DNA from: Lacticaseibacillus sharpeae JCM 1186 = DSM 20505
GTDB taxonomy: Bacteria; Bacillota; Bacilli; Lactobacillales; Lactobacillaceae
Assembly (NCBI RefSeq): GCF_001436225.1
Contig: NZ_AYYO01000017.1
Span: 1-50,019, forward strand
Length of the DNA stretch: 50,019 nt
Direction: 5' to 3'
Of the stretch, positions 16,389 through 26,427 are shown piece by piece. Made by a program: the position numbers and the translations under genes. The notes under the pieces are model-generated. The model searched no databases. It was not told the origin of the DNA and saw only the letters and a program-made list of their open reading frames with translations. The number at the start of each line of letters is the position of its first letter. Position 1 is the stretch's first letter.

Positions 16389-16494
16389 GACGGTTCCCTC
16401 ACAATTAGTTAACGTTTCCAGCGATTTTGCTTTGCGTATCTATAAGTAATAACCCATTAAACGAATCAAGACCAGCCGCGATAACGGCTGGTCT

Positions 16495-16503
16495 TGGTAT
16501 AAT
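16495..16503 (+). promoter_or_regulatory. Extended -10 promoter element
   Basis: TGGTATAAT is a perfect extended -10 with TATAAT at 16498-16503. No -35 hexamer is visible; the upstream 12-bp inverted repeat occupies that place. Transcription would start near 16510 and run toward the small gene at 16861. Confidence 0.5.
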
Positions 16504-16509
16504 AAGCTT

Positions 16510-16610
16510 GTCTTGACGGGGCAAAGCGGGCATTTCACGCTGGATGGATTGTCTGCATTACGCCGTGCTGCTGTCATTTTTTGCCCCGGCGTACAGGTTC
16601 AAAATTGAAC
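16510..16610 (+). ncRNA. Candidate structured RNA or long leader
   Basis: Directly after the promoter element, cGGGGCAAA (16517-16525) pairs with TTTGCCCCg (16580-16588) and closes a 54-base interior with shorter possible helices (CACG with CGTG). The U run is buried in the closing helix, so this is not a plain terminator. It matches no riboswitch class I recognise. It could be a leader for the gene at 16861, a small RNA, or chance. Confidence 0.25.
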
Positions 16611-16860
16611 AGCAATTTCTAATGCTAATGATTTTATGTTTTGTATATACATAATGTACTATACCAATAGCCGTTTGTAAACAGATGGATTGTGGATTTA
16701 ACAATTAGGCTGGATCAGGGCAAAATAGTAGCCGTCAAGCAGCAGAATGCCAAAAATGTTGTTTGCTTAAACCACGCATTGATGCATTATTTTATTGTGA
16801 GAACTTTTTTACAGCGTGAGCATTTTGGGGTGGCATCTTCAAATATGGGGTGGTAGTAAA

Positions 16861-17052
16861 ATGGAACAAGAATCAGGTATCGGCAGTTTAATTCTCTGGG
16901 GCACAGTCGCGGTATTCTTCATTTTCATGTCTGGATACTACTTTGCCCAATTCAAGGCAAGTGGTAGCTATTCTGCCTTACTGTTGGCGGGCGGGCAGAT
17001 GATATTTGGCATCACCGAGTTAATCCGCTTCAAGAAAACCAAGCTTAATTAG
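16861..17052 (+). CDS. Small membrane protein, unknown function
   Basis: 63 aa from ATG at 16861 with GGGGTGG seven bases upstream; a longer frame to 16816 is not needed. Two hydrophobic stretches, about residues 8-26 (LILWGTVAVFFIFMSGYYF) and 36-51, flank a short polar turn. The C-terminus is basic (RFKKTKLN). No recognised family. It precedes a strong bidirectional terminator. Confidence 0.65.
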   Translation: MEQESGIGSLILWGTVAVFFIFMSGYYFAQFKASGSYSALLLAGGQMIFGITELIRFKKTKLN

Positions 17053-17053
17053 C

Positions 17054-17098
17054 AAAAATACGTCGCAACACCATCTGCCGGTGTTACGACGTATTTTT
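17054..17098. terminator. Bidirectional terminator
   Basis: AAAAATACGTCG pairs perfectly with CGACGTATTTTT, with an inner ACACC/GGTGT helix. It lies between the small membrane protein and the convergent M42 peptidase gene. Confidence 0.92.
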
Positions 17099-17100
17099 AC

Positions 17101-18174
17101 TTAAAATGCACTAAATTCACCAATCGTCTTCGCGTCCAGCCGTTCGAGCACGGCCTTGGTCAACGCGATGGAGTTCTGGTAGTCGCTCAGACTCGCCCAG
17201 TTGTACGGCGTGTGTTCATACCGGACGGGGATGCCGACCACGATGGTTGGGCAGCCCTTCCAGTTGCCGATTGCGGCCCCATCTTGACCACCACCAGTGC
17301 GGACGGCGCGGGTGTACGGAATGCCCAGCTGATCAGCCAGGCCCGTGGCGTAGTTCTGGAATGGCTGGTTGGCAATGTAGGTGGTGTCGTAATCCCGCAG
17401 CATTGGCCCGCCACCCATCCGTGTCTGGGACAGCCAGTCGGGTTCGAACGTGTCGTCGGCCGGCACGCCTTCCAGCACAATCGAAATGTCGGGTTCAATC
17501 TTGCGGGCAGCAACGTAGGCCCCGCGCAGGCCCACTTCTTCCTGCGCGGACAGGCCGGCAACCACGTCCACACCGAGGTCCTTGCCGGCAAGCTGCTGCA
17601 TGACTTCCGCCATGGCGGCAGCGCCGAGCCGGTCGTCGAAGTCCTTCCCGAACAGCAAGCCTTTCTTCTCGTTGAACTGGAAGTCAACGTCAACGAAAAT
17701 CGGGCAACCCGTATCAACCTTGAAGTCGTTAATGGTTTCCTCGCGACTAGACGAACCAATATCAACGGACATTGACGCCACGGTTGGGACCGCATTACGT
17801 TCAGCCACCGTCATGAAGTGTGGTGGCTTGGTGGCAACAACGCCGGGATAGAACTGGCCGTCCTTTGCCCGCACCTTGACCTTCATTGCGGGCAGGTTCG
17901 TGGGCACAAAACCACCGAGAGTCACAAACTTGAGCATCCCGTTTGGCCGCACCGCCTGGGTCAGCAGGCCGACCGCGTCGGAGTGGGCGTCAAGTTGCAC
18001 CACGGGCTTCTTGCCAGTGTTCTCGGCGCGCCGCAAGATGGCGTTGAACATCCCGTCGACTTCAAGTTTCCCGAGGCCCTTAGTGTCGTCCGCAAACAGG
18101 CGCACAATCTCCTGCTCGAACCCAGATGTGCCGTTAGCGTTGCTGTATTTGCGAATCCGTTCTACTGAATCCAT
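17101..18174 (-). CDS. M42 family metallopeptidase (glutamyl aminopeptidase / PepA-like)
   Basis: 357 aa, cytosolic, family length about 345-360. Metal and catalytic residues of the family are visible: H64 and D66 in DAHSDAVG, D180/D181 in FDDRLG, E212/E213 in QEEVGLRG and a late histidine in RYEHTPYNW. These di-zinc or cobalt aminopeptidases trim N-terminal residues from peptides. GGAGGA is seven bases upstream. A 70-aa protein gene lies 15 bases upstream on the same strand, so the two are co-transcribed. Confidence 0.9.
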   Translation of the reverse strand: MDSVERIRKYSNANGTSGFEQEIVRLFADDTKGLGKLEVDGMFNAILRRAENTGKKPVVQLDAHSDAVGLLTQAVRPNGMLKFVTLGGFVPTNLPAMKVKVRAKDGQFYPGVVATKPPHFMTVAERNAVPTVASMSVDIGSSSREETINDFKVDTGCPIFVDVDFQFNEKKGLLFGKDFDDRLGAAAMAEVMQQLAGKDLGVDVVAGLSAQEEVGLRGAYVAARKIEPDISIVLEGVPADDTFEPDWLSQTRMGGGPMLRDYDTTYIANQPFQNYATGLADQLGIPYTRAVRTGGGQDGAAIGNWKGCPTIVVGIPVRYEHTPYNWASLSDYQNSIALTKAVLERLDAKTIGEFSAF

Positions 18175-18189
18175 GAATATTCCTCCGTT

Positions 18190-18402
18190 CTATTGGTGTT
18201 TCTCCTCGTACCGCTGCGCCCCTTTATCGACGCCTTCCTTAACCTTCTTGGCGCCGGTAACCACGCCGTGTGCCACGGCATCCCCAGCGTCGCGCAGCTT
18301 GGCCTTGGTCTCGTCACTAGTCAGCTTCGCGTACGTGTCGCTCTGCTGCACCTTGTTGGCGGTATCCTTCAACGTCTTGCTCATCTTATCTAAAAAGCTC
18401 AT
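18190..18402 (-). CDS. Small hydrophilic helical protein, unknown function
   Basis: 70 aa, all predicted helix, rich in K, D, A and T with heptad-like repeats (KTLKDTANKVQQ, TKAKLRDAGDAVAHG, AKKVKEGVDKGAQ), no membrane segment and no cysteine. The pattern recalls small stress or LEA-like proteins of Gram-positive bacteria, but no family is claimed. GGAGGG is seven bases before the ATG. It is the first gene of a two-gene unit with the M42 peptidase. Confidence 0.75.
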   Translation of the reverse strand: MSFLDKMSKTLKDTANKVQQSDTYAKLTSDETKAKLRDAGDAVAHGVVTGAKKVKEGVDKGAQRYEEKHQ

Positions 18403-18545
18403 AACTGTCCCTCCAGATTAATTGTTAACTTCACGATAGATATTGGGGTGGGGAAAGTCAACGTGAAAATGCACCATACTACATTTTCAGCACCAAACTC
18501 GAAAAAAATGCATTATACTGCCTGAATTTAGTTCCCCGCCAACAT

Positions 18546-18584
18546 AAAAAACAAGCAAGCACAGTCACCCGTGCTTGCTTGTTT
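18546..18584 (-). terminator. Terminator of gyrA
   Basis: A perfect 14-base stem (AAACAAGCAAGCAC on the plus strand) with an eight-base loop ends in six T on the minus strand, 11 bases past the gyrA stop. It closes the origin-proximal minus-strand block. Confidence 0.93.
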
Positions 18585-18595
18585 GCATTCAGATC

Positions 18596-21169
18596 TTATT
18601 CGTTTTCGTTGTCGTCTTCAGCGCGGTGCAGCAGTTCTTGCACCTGCGCATCGGTCTGGCCGTCAACAGGTTCGCTGGCAGCCGCTGGTGCTGCGCCTTC
18701 TGGACCGTCAGTAGCCAGCGCATCTGCCTCTGATGCATCTGGTTCAGCGTCAACCTTGGCCATCGTTGCGACCTTGGCGCCGTCGTCCACGCGGATCAGG
18801 CGCACCCCGATTGCGGAACGGCCGGTTTCGGACACATCCTTGGCGTGGAAGCGAATCATGACCCCCGCATCGGTGACCACGAGGATGTCCTCGTCGCCAT
18901 TGATGGTGGTCAAACCAGCCAGTTCACCGTTCTTGTCGGTGACGTTGACGGTCTTAATCCCCTTACCGCCGCGACCCTTGATTGGGTATTCGCTGGCCTT
19001 GGTCTGCTTCCCGTAACCCTGCTCAGAAATGACGAAGACGTGCGCATCTGGCCGCAAAACATCACTGCCGATGACACTGTCGCCGGCGCGCAGGTTCATC
19101 CCGCGCACCCCGGCAGCGGAACGGCCCATGGACCGCACTGCCGTTTCCTTGAACGTGACGGAGTAGCCGGACTTGCTCCCGATGATAATCGTTGAGTCGC
19201 CGTCCGTCAGCAGCACGTTGCTCAGTTCGTCGTCATCACGCAGGGACAAGGCGATGAGGCCGTTGCTGCGAATGTTGGCGAACTCGCTGACCGCCGTCCG
19301 CTTGACCGTCCCGTTTTGGGTGATGAAGAACAGGAAGTCATCGTTCTCGCGTTCCCGCGGCACGTTGATGACCGCCTGAATCTTCTCGCCGGAACTAATG
19401 CCCAGCAGGTTCACGATTGGAATTCCCTTGGCGGTCCGGCCGTATTCAGGAATTTCGTACCCCTTACTCCGGAAGACCTTCCCCTTGTTCGTGAAGAACA
19501 GCAGGGTGTCGTGGGTGGAGGTGGAAATCAGGTGTTCCATGAAGTCGTCATCATGAATGCCCATCCCCTGAATCCCGCGACCACCACGGTTTTGCGTCTT
19601 GAACTCTGCTTGTGGCAGGCGCTTGACGTAACCATTATGGGTGAGGGCAATCACGACTTGTTCCTCTTCGATGAGGTCCTCGTCTTCAATGGACAGCACT
19701 TCACCGACCCGCAGTTCAGTCCGGCGCTTGTCGCCGAACTTGTTTTGGATGTCGAGGAGTTCTTGGTAGATGATCTGGTGAATACGTTCAGGTTTAGCGA
19801 GGATGTCCTTGTAATCAGCGATTGATGCCCGGACGTCCTTCAACTCGTTTTCAACCTTGTCGCGTTCCAAACCGGTCAGCCGCACCAGCCGCATGTCGAG
19901 GATGGCCTGGCTCTGCTTGTCGGACAGGTTGAACTTGTCCATCAAGATGGCCTTCGCCTGTTCCCCCGTCTGGGACCCCCGGATGATATTAATGATTTCG
20001 TCGATGTGGTCCAGCGCAATGTGCAAGCCTTCCAAGATGTGCTCGCGAGCCTGGGCCTTCTTCAGATCGAAGACGGTCCGCCGGCGAATAACTTCTTCTT
20101 GGTGCTTGAGGTAGTATTCCAGGATGGACTTGAGGGGCAGGGTCTTCGGTGCGCCGTTGACAATCGCAACCATGTTGAAGCTGAAGCCGGTTTGCAGCGG
20201 GGTCAACTTGTAGAGGTTGTTCAAAATGACGTTGGCGGACATGTCCCGGCGCACATCAACGACGATGCGCATCCCTTCACGGTCGGATTCATCGTTCACA
20301 TCGGTGATGCCTTCGATTTTCTTCTCGCGGGCCAAATCGGCGATGCGTTCAACCAGCTTGGCCTTGTTGACCATGTATGGGATCTCGGTTGCCACGATGC
20401 GTTCACGGCCACTCTTGTCCTGTTCAATCTCAACCTTCGCGCGGACGGTGATGGTTCCCTGACCGGTCTCGTAGGCCTTCCGAATCCCGGTCTTGCCCAT
20501 GACCACGCCCCCAGTTGGGAAGTCGGGTCCAGGCAGGGCGGTCATGAGGTCCATAGTCGTCGCGTCGGGGTTGTCCATCAGAATGTGCAGGGCAGAAATA
20601 ACTTCGGCGAGGTTGTGGGGCGGAATGTTCGTGGTCATCCCCACGGCAATCCCGGTTGCCCCGTTCACGAGGAGGTTCGGGAAGCGGGCCGGCAGCACTA
20701 CTGGTTCTTTTTCGGAACCATCATAGTTATCCTGCCAGTCAACCGTATCCTTGTTAATGTCCCGCAGCATCTCGAGCGTAATCTTGCTCATCCGGGCTTC
20801 GGTGTACCGCATTGCGGCGGCCCCGTCACCATCGACGGACCCGAAGTTACCGTGCCCATCAACGAGCATGTAGCGGTAAGAGAAGTCCTGCGCCATGCGG
20901 ACCATCCCTTCGTAAATCGAGGAGTCACCATGGGGGTGATACTTACCCATGACGTCCCCAACGATACGGGCGGACTTCTTGTATGGCTTTTCGGGGGTGA
21001 CCCCGAGTTCATTCATCCCGTAGAGAATCCGCCGCTGCACGGGCTTCAGGCCGTCGCGGACATCGGGCAGTGCACGCGCAACGATAACGGACATTGCGTA
21101 TTCAAGGAACGATTTGCGCATTGTGGGCACGAGTTTAACGGTCTCAATGCGGTGATCTTGCTCTTCCAT
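18596..21169 (-). CDS. gyrA: DNA gyrase subunit A
   Basis: 857 aa. The catalytic tyrosine is Y122 in AAMRYTE. The quinolone-determining region reads [10 protein letters not shown], with S83 and E87 in Escherichia coli numbering, the usual susceptible residues. The C-terminal half is the DNA-wrapping beta-pinwheel, with the GyrA-box core RGGRGIQG near residue 540. The last ~50 residues are an acidic, alanine-rich tail. Works with GyrB to introduce negative supercoils. It follows gyrB by 71 bases, with AAGGAGGAAAG before its ATG. Confidence 0.98.
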   Translation of the reverse strand: MEEQDHRIETVKLVPTMRKSFLEYAMSVIVARALPDVRDGLKPVQRRILYGMNELGVTPEKPYKKSARIVGDVMGKYHPHGDSSIYEGMVRMAQDFSYRYMLVDGHGNFGSVDGDGAAAMRYTEARMSKITLEMLRDINKDTVDWQDNYDGSEKEPVVLPARFPNLLVNGATGIAVGMTTNIPPHNLAEVISALHILMDNPDATTMDLMTALPGPDFPTGGVVMGKTGIRKAYETGQGTITVRAKVEIEQDKSGRERIVATEIPYMVNKAKLVERIADLAREKKIEGITDVNDESDREGMRIVVDVRRDMSANVILNNLYKLTPLQTGFSFNMVAIVNGAPKTLPLKSILEYYLKHQEEVIRRRTVFDLKKAQAREHILEGLHIALDHIDEIINIIRGSQTGEQAKAILMDKFNLSDKQSQAILDMRLVRLTGLERDKVENELKDVRASIADYKDILAKPERIHQIIYQELLDIQNKFGDKRRTELRVGEVLSIEDEDLIEEEQVVIALTHNGYVKRLPQAEFKTQNRGGRGIQGMGIHDDDFMEHLISTSTHDTLLFFTNKGKVFRSKGYEIPEYGRTAKGIPIVNLLGISSGEKIQAVINVPRERENDDFLFFITQNGTVKRTAVSEFANIRSNGLIALSLRDDDELSNVLLTDGDSTIIIGSKSGYSVTFKETAVRSMGRSAAGVRGMNLRAGDSVIGSDVLRPDAHVFVISEQGYGKQTKASEYPIKGRGGKGIKTVNVTDKNGELAGLTTINGDEDILVVTDAGVMIRFHAKDVSETGRSAIGVRLIRVDDGAKVATMAKVDAEPDASEADALATDGPEGAAPAAASEPVDGQTDAQVQELLHRAEDDNENE

Positions 21170-21185
21170 CTTTCCTCCTTGCTAC

Positions 21186-21205
21186 ACCGGCGTTCAGGCG
21201 CCGGT
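21186..21205 (-). promoter_or_regulatory. Intercistronic hairpin before gyrA
   Basis: ACCGGCG-N6-CGCCGGT forms a perfect seven-base stem between gyrB and gyrA. No T tract follows; the gyrA Shine-Dalgarno comes about ten bases later. It may stabilise or process the gyrBA message rather than end it. Confidence 0.45.
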
Positions 21206-21240
21206 ATCAATTGTTTCTGTAGTGATTTTACGTTAATTAG

Positions 21241-23256
<2,016 letters not shown>

Positions 23257-23265
23257 TTAATTAAC

Positions 23266-24429
23266 TTAAGTCTGTGCAGACGCACTGCCGCGATCGTGCA
23301 ACACCGCGTCCGCATCCATCCGGGTCAGCGTTCCGTCATCCACGTGGAATATCGCTGGCTCTTGGATTATTTCCCGGGCAATACCGTCCAGGCTCGTCGT
23401 GGTCAGGAAGGTTTGCACCTTATCCTGAATCGCCCGCAGCAGGTGTGTCTGCCGGTTATCATCCAGTTCGGACAACACATCATCCAGGAGTAATACTGGA
23501 TACTCACCGGTTTCCTGCTTCATCAAGTCGATTTCGGCGAGCTTAACCGCCAGCGCCGTGGTGCGCTGCTGGCCCTGACTGCCAAAAGTCGCGACGTCGC
23601 GGTCATTCACGATGAACTGGACGTCGTCGCGGTGCGGGCCCACCAGGGATGTGCCCTGGTCGAGTTCCCGCTGCCGGCTCTTGGCGAATAGATCTTGGAG
23701 CCGGGCGGTCGCCGCATCGGCATCCCCGAACGCGTCGTCGTGCACCTGACTCACATACCGCAGCTGCAGTACTTCGCCGCCACGCGTGATGTCACTGTGA
23801 ATCACCGCCGCGAACTTGCCCATATCCTGGAGCAGCTTGGCCCGGGCCGCAATCACGGCGCCCCCGTACTGTGCGACTTGGTCGGTCAGCACATCAAGGA
23901 ACGTCAAATTCTTGGTCTGATGGAACTTGAGCTGTTTCAGGTACGCATTGCGCTGCTTCAGTGCCTTCTTGTACATGGTCAGATTGGCCAAATACGCCGG
24001 GCTCATCTGGCCGAACTCCATATCGATGAAGCGTCGGCGCAGGGCCGGACTCCCCTTCACCAGGTTCAGGTCCTCAGGGGCAAAGAGAATCACGTTCAAC
24101 TTGCCCATGTAGGCCGAGAGTTTGGGCGCATCCAAGTTGTTGACCTTGGCGCGCTTCCCCTGACTGCTGATGACCAGGCGTAAGTCGGTGTTGCCGAGCT
24201 TGCGGCTGACCCGACCGTCGATGCGGGCGAAATCTGCCCCGAAGCGCACCAAATCCCGGTCATTATTGCTCCGGTGACTCCGGGTAATGGCCAGAACGTA
24301 GACACTTTCGAGTAAGTTCGTCTTGCCCTGTGCGTTACTACCAATCAGCACGTTGATCTGTGGGGAGAAGTCGGTGCTGACCTTGGCGTAGTTCCGGTAG
24401 TTCCGCAGTTCCAAATGCTTCAGGTACAT
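23266..24429 (-). CDS. recF: DNA replication and repair protein RecF
   Basis: 387 aa from ATG at 24429, which gives the canonical start MYLKHLELRNYRNY; the longer frame overlaps yaaA. Walker A is GSNAQGKTNLLE near residue 30, the ABC-like signature SQGQQRTTAL near 305, and Walker B LLLDDVLSELD. RecF loads RecA at single-strand gaps with RecO and RecR. Its ATG is one base after the yaaA stop, so translation is probably coupled. A near-match to the Noc-binding sequence lies inside it at 23369-23382. Confidence 0.96.
   Translation of the reverse strand: MYLKHLELRNYRNYAKVSTDFSPQINVLIGSNAQGKTNLLESVYVLAITRSHRSNNDRDLVRFGADFARIDGRVSRKLGNTDLRLVISSQGKRAKVNNLDAPKLSAYMGKLNVILFAPEDLNLVKGSPALRRRFIDMEFGQMSPAYLANLTMYKKALKQRNAYLKQLKFHQTKNLTFLDVLTDQVAQYGGAVIAARAKLLQDMGKFAAVIHSDITRGGEVLQLRYVSQVHDDAFGDADAATARLQDLFAKSRQRELDQGTSLVGPHRDDVQFIVNDRDVATFGSQGQQRTTALAVKLAEIDLMKQETGEYPVLLLDDVLSELDDNRQTHLLRAIQDKVQTFLTTTSLDGIAREIIQEPAIFHVDDGTLTRMDADAVLHDRGSASAQT
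23369..23382. other. Degenerate Noc-binding-like site inside recF
   Basis: ATTTCCCGGGCAAT differs from the Noc palindrome ATTTCCCGGGAAAT at one position. It is in coding sequence, so it may be coincidence or a weak site. Confidence 0.35.
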
Positions 24430-24430
24430 A

Positions 24431-24643
24431 CTAGCCTTGAACCAGGTTGAACTGGCTCCCATCGTTAAGAATAACGGTATCACCAGCAACTAATTTGCGG
24501 CCCCGGCGATTGTCTTCCTCGCCGTTGATCTGAACGCTGTTCTCAGCCAGGTACCACTTAGCCGCCCCGCCAGATTCAACAACACCCGCATCCTTGAGCA
24601 ATTGGCCCAGCGTTATGTAGGCTTTAGAGATTGTGATTTCCAT
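24431..24643 (-). CDS. yaaA: S4-domain RNA-binding protein YaaA (RlbA)
   Basis: 70 aa, the normal size for the small S4 protein found between dnaN and recF in Firmicutes. TLGQLLKDAGVVESGGAAKWYLAENSVQINGE is the S4 fold, followed by RRGRKLVAGDTV. It probably binds ribosomal or other RNA. Ends one base before recF begins. Its own promoter must lie in the 450-base gap upstream, since two terminators separate it from dnaN. Confidence 0.92.
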   Translation of the reverse strand: MEITISKAYITLGQLLKDAGVVESGGAAKWYLAENSVQINGEEDNRRGRKLVAGDTVILNDGSQFNLVQG

Positions 24644-24783
24644 TTGGTTTTAACCTCCACGTTGCACACAAAAAATTCAGTAATTACATCTACTATTATA
24701 GCGTTTTTCATGTAAACAAACAATCAACGCGGGGGTATTTTCGCCCGTATTTCAAATGTGTCCGCATTAAGTATCCCGGGACT

Positions 24784-24819
24784 AAAAAAGCGTAAAACGG
24801 CGTGACGGCCGTTTTACGC
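24784..24819 (-). terminator. Second terminator between dnaN and yaaA
   Basis: A perfect 12-base stem (GCGTAAAACGGC and complement) with a six-base loop is followed on the minus strand by six T. A tandem copy of one arm (to 24830) could form a competing helix. Confidence 0.88.
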
Positions 24820-25045
24820 CGTTTTACGCGAAAATCGCGATTTTTTTAGCCTTCCTGGCGGCAATTTTGCCATTTTCAGGCACCCGGCGCTACTTTTACA
24901 CCGCTTTAACCACCCGTTAACCATTTTCAAGGGCAAAATGCGGCTCGGAGCCCCAACTTTGCCGGCCCGTTTGCCGCGCCCTCCACGGCGCCGCGTGCTC
25001 CCACGCCTTGGCTGGAAAAATAACGGTGGCTGCGGCAAAAATAAC

Positions 25046-25084
25046 AAAAAAAGCTGGCCCGCAACTTGCTTGTTGCGGGCCAGC
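25046..25084 (-). terminator. Terminator of dnaN
   Basis: A perfect 13-base stem (GCTGGCCCGCAAC and complement) with a six-base loop and seven T on the minus strand, 13 bases past the dnaN stop. Confidence 0.93.
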
Positions 25085-25096
25085 ACCAGTAAGCAC

Positions 25097-26230
25097 TTAG
25101 AATGTCCGAACTGGGGTAATGAGCTGAATGTAGTGTTCCTTGTCTTCGCTTGGCACCAAGGTGAATGGCCGCAATGGTGCGGTGAAGGCCACTTCGATTG
25201 TGCTCTGGCCCAGCCCCTGGAGTGCCACCTTCATGTAGTCAGGGTTGAAGGAGATTTCGAGGTCTTCCCCTTCCAGCGCGTTGAAACTAAGCTGTTCTTC
25301 AACATTCCCAATTTCAGGTGAGTTCCCAAACAAGGTGACCTGGCCGGCGCCAACTTCGATGTTCAGCCGCACAACGTTATTCCGGCCTTCGTGACTCATC
25401 AGGCTAGCACGGTTGATGGCCGCCAGCAGTGCGGGCGCAGAGAATTCAATGCGCGTGTTGGAAGTGGTTGGAATCAGCCGCGTGGTGTCCGGGTAGTTGC
25501 CGTCCAGCAGCCGGGAGTAGAAGGAAGTCTGGCCGATGGTGAACAGCACCTGGTTGTCGGCAATCCGCAGCTCGGTTTCGGTGACGTCATCCGTGAGCAT
25601 CCGGCCAAGTTCGGTCAGGGAGCGGCCCGGAATGATGAAGTCGGCGTCGGTGGTGACCCCTTCCAGATCGATGCTGCGCTGAGCCAACCGGTGTGAGTCC
25701 GTCGCCACGGCAACCAAGGTCCCGTTTTGAATGGAAATGTGCACCCCGGTCAGGATTGGCCGGCTTTCCTGGGTGGAGACGGCAATAACGGTCTGGCCAA
25801 TAATCTGGCGGAAGGTGTCCGCCTTCAAGGTCAGTGACCGGTCGCTACTGATTTCAGGCAGCTGCGGGTAGGTTGCGGCATCGAGGCCGTTGATTGTAAA
25901 TTCACTGGCCCCACTGGTGATGGTGGCCTGCAGGTCTTCGATAGTGACGGTCATGTTGTCTTCAGGCAGCCGCTTAACGATTTCCCCGAAGAAGCGGGCA
26001 GGCAAAATGATGGCCCCAGGTTCCTGGATGGTCAGCGTGTTGTCTTCACTATCTTCGGGAATCGTTGCTTCGATGGAAATGTCGGCATCGGAACCGGTCA
26101 GGGTTAACCCAGCGGTGGTTGCGACCAGCTTCAGGCCGGTGAGCACTGGAATGGTGGTCTTGGAACTGATTGCCCGACTAACATCGGCGAACGTCTTGAG
26201 GAAGCTGGAGCGATTGATAGAGAATTTCAT
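25097..26230 (-). CDS. dnaN: DNA polymerase III subunit beta (sliding clamp)
   Basis: 377 aa, normal length. It begins MKFSINRSSFLKTFADVSRA and ends in the clamp motif region YIQLITPVRTF, the typical C-terminus of DnaN. Three repeats of the clamp fold are implied by length. GGGAGGT lies eight bases before the ATG. It follows dnaA with a 197-base spacer that is part of the origin. Confidence 0.98.
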   Translation of the reverse strand: MKFSINRSSFLKTFADVSRAISSKTTIPVLTGLKLVATTAGLTLTGSDADISIEATIPEDSEDNTLTIQEPGAIILPARFFGEIVKRLPEDNMTVTIEDLQATITSGASEFTINGLDAATYPQLPEISSDRSLTLKADTFRQIIGQTVIAVSTQESRPILTGVHISIQNGTLVAVATDSHRLAQRSIDLEGVTTDADFIIPGRSLTELGRMLTDDVTETELRIADNQVLFTIGQTSFYSRLLDGNYPDTTRLIPTTSNTRIEFSAPALLAAINRASLMSHEGRNNVVRLNIEVGAGQVTLFGNSPEIGNVEEQLSFNALEGEDLEISFNPDYMKVALQGLGQSTIEVAFTAPLRPFTLVPSEDKEHYIQLITPVRTF

Positions 26231-26271
26231 TGGTGGTGACCTCCCGGGTTACATAGATATAGTAATTAAAA

Positions 26272-26391
26272 GAGTAACAGTAGTAGGGGCTGGGGAACCT
26301 GTGGAAAAGTCGAAATTTGGCCCGTGACACAGCGGAAATGCTTGTGGATTGGATGTTGATAACTTTTGCGGGTTACCCACAACTATCCACA
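26272..26391. other. oriC: oriC, dnaA-dnaN spacer portion with basal unwinding system
   Basis: DnaA-trio-like triplets GAG-TAA-CAG-TAG-TAG (26272-26286) lead into a GC cluster (26287-26298) and a DnaA box TGTGGAAAA (26300-26308, one mismatch). This is the order of the Bacillus subtilis unwinding site. Further boxes with one mismatch are TGTTGATAA (26354-26362), TTACCCACA (26373-26381) and CTATCCACA (26383-26391). Confidence 0.75.
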
Positions 26392-26427
26392 TGTGCAAAA
26401 ATGCTGGGTGCCGTGGACGTGCGCGCG

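Larger units (their letters stand above)
16389..16860. other. 472-base gap with hairpins and a promoter, no ORF supported
   Basis: The stretch is AT-rich toward its right half. It holds a perfect 12-bp inverted repeat at 16467-16496 (CAAGACCAGCCG and complement, six-base loop), an extended -10 at 16495-16503, a closed stem-loop at 16518-16587, a GTTCAA-N2-TTGAAC palindrome at 16597-16610 and TGTATATACA at 16642-16651. The ten-mer GATGGATTGT appears twice (16543 and 16684). No frame with a ribosome-binding site was found before 16861. Confidence 0.6.
24644..25096. other. 453-base gap between yaaA and dnaN
   Basis: No gene is supported. It holds two minus-strand terminators (24784-24819 and 25046-25084), a tandem GCCGTTTTAC pair at 24808-24827 and a GC-rich middle. 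A 90-codon basic, proline-rich minus-strand frame at 24814-25086 lacks homology features and crosses a terminator. No DnaA box was found here. Confidence 0.6.

Noticed and set aside
16510-16610. Cyclic-di-GMP riboswitch next to the GGDEF-EAL gene
   Set aside because: The conserved GEMM core bases and tetraloop-receptor pattern are not present.
23338-23350. CCACGTGGAA inside recF as another parS
   Set aside because: Lacks the GTTTC/GAAAC arms of parS; only the CACGTG core is shared.
24814-25086. 90-codon basic, proline-rich minus-strand frame between yaaA and dnaN
   Set aside because: Composition is that of random GC-rich DNA, it has no domain, and it crosses the dnaN terminator.
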